DNA of 62,950 nucleotides from Nakamurella silvestris. Its GTDB lineage: Bacteria > Actinomycetota > Actinomycetes > Mycobacteriales > Nakamurellaceae. Below the pieces are notes generated by a model. It searched no databases. It had not been told where the DNA came from and worked only from the letters and a program-made list of their open reading frames with translations. The translations under genes were made by a program, and so were the position numbers. This document shows, piece by piece, positions 62,910-62,950 of the stretch. How positions within the stretch are numbered: the stretch's first letter is position 1; every line of letters starts with the position of its first letter. The DNA lies in the NCBI GenBank assembly GCA_003576535.1, contig QXCQ01000209.1:118916-181865 (forward strand). Reading direction: 5' to 3'.

Positions 62910-62950
62910 GGTTCCCCCGTGGAAGTGGACTGGGGGTTACGCGGCCTGGC

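Noticed and set aside
1-62950. CRISPR arrays, rRNA genes, complete transposases or integrases
   Set aside because: No regularly spaced repeats, rRNA-like stretches or catalytic recombinase motifs were seen on reading through the window.

Overview
The window comes from the chromosome of a high-GC Gram-positive bacterium (Actinomycetota). The gene order argS-lysA-(small membrane protein)-hom-thrC-thrB-rho-rpmE, the long basic insert in Rho, GTG starts, DUF3105/DUF305 proteins, IdeR/DtxR iron boxes, an F420-type PPOX enzyme and a sortase substrate all fit this phylum. A Nakamurella-like or related genus is a guess from general resemblance, not something the sequence proves.

Region 1 (1-10.3 kb, core, minus strand) is a housekeeping block. 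argS, lysA, an 80-aa membrane protein, hom, thrC and thrB are chained by 1-4 bp stop/start overlaps and end at a double hairpin. rho and rpmE follow. Region 2 (10.5-22.6 kb) holds a DUF3105-DUF305 pair, tRNA-Arg(CCG), an iron-box-controlled siderophore-interacting protein, a three-gene ABC exporter, an acyl-CoA synthetase, a second DUF3105 lipoprotein, a TRIC-type channel, and an MFS pump with its TetR repressor and two likely operators.

Region 3 (22.6-41 kb) carries a secreted subtilisin with three SLH motifs, an ECF41/SigJ-type sigma factor overlapping it tail to tail, a LysR locus with a phosphatase-like protein that has lost metal ligands, several regulator/target pairs (DUF5937/MFS, HxlR/SDR, ArsR/SRPBCC), a small alarmone synthetase, a Ymh-type protein, and a 1073-aa surface protein with two HtaA domains and SLH motifs behind a double iron box. 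Region 4 (41-54.4 kb) has an endonuclease/phosphatase-family enzyme, a four-gene ABC system with a peptidoglycan-binding adaptor and its own lipoprotein, an SDR, a truncated VTC-domain remnant, a manganese catalase with an alcohol dehydrogenase, and an LPNTG-anchored surface protein.

Region 5 (about 55-62.95 kb) looks like an acquired or remodelled island: AT-richer stretches, unfamiliar small genes, a HEPN-like protein, two close copies of a double-HTH gene (one framed by 16-bp inverted repeats), a truncated second copy of a neighbouring gene, a sigma/anti-sigma-like pair, a secreted S1 protease and a DUF6221 protein typical of actinobacterial mobile DNA. No complete transposase, integrase, CRISPR array or rRNA was seen. 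Long near-palindromic hairpins recur between genes across the core part.
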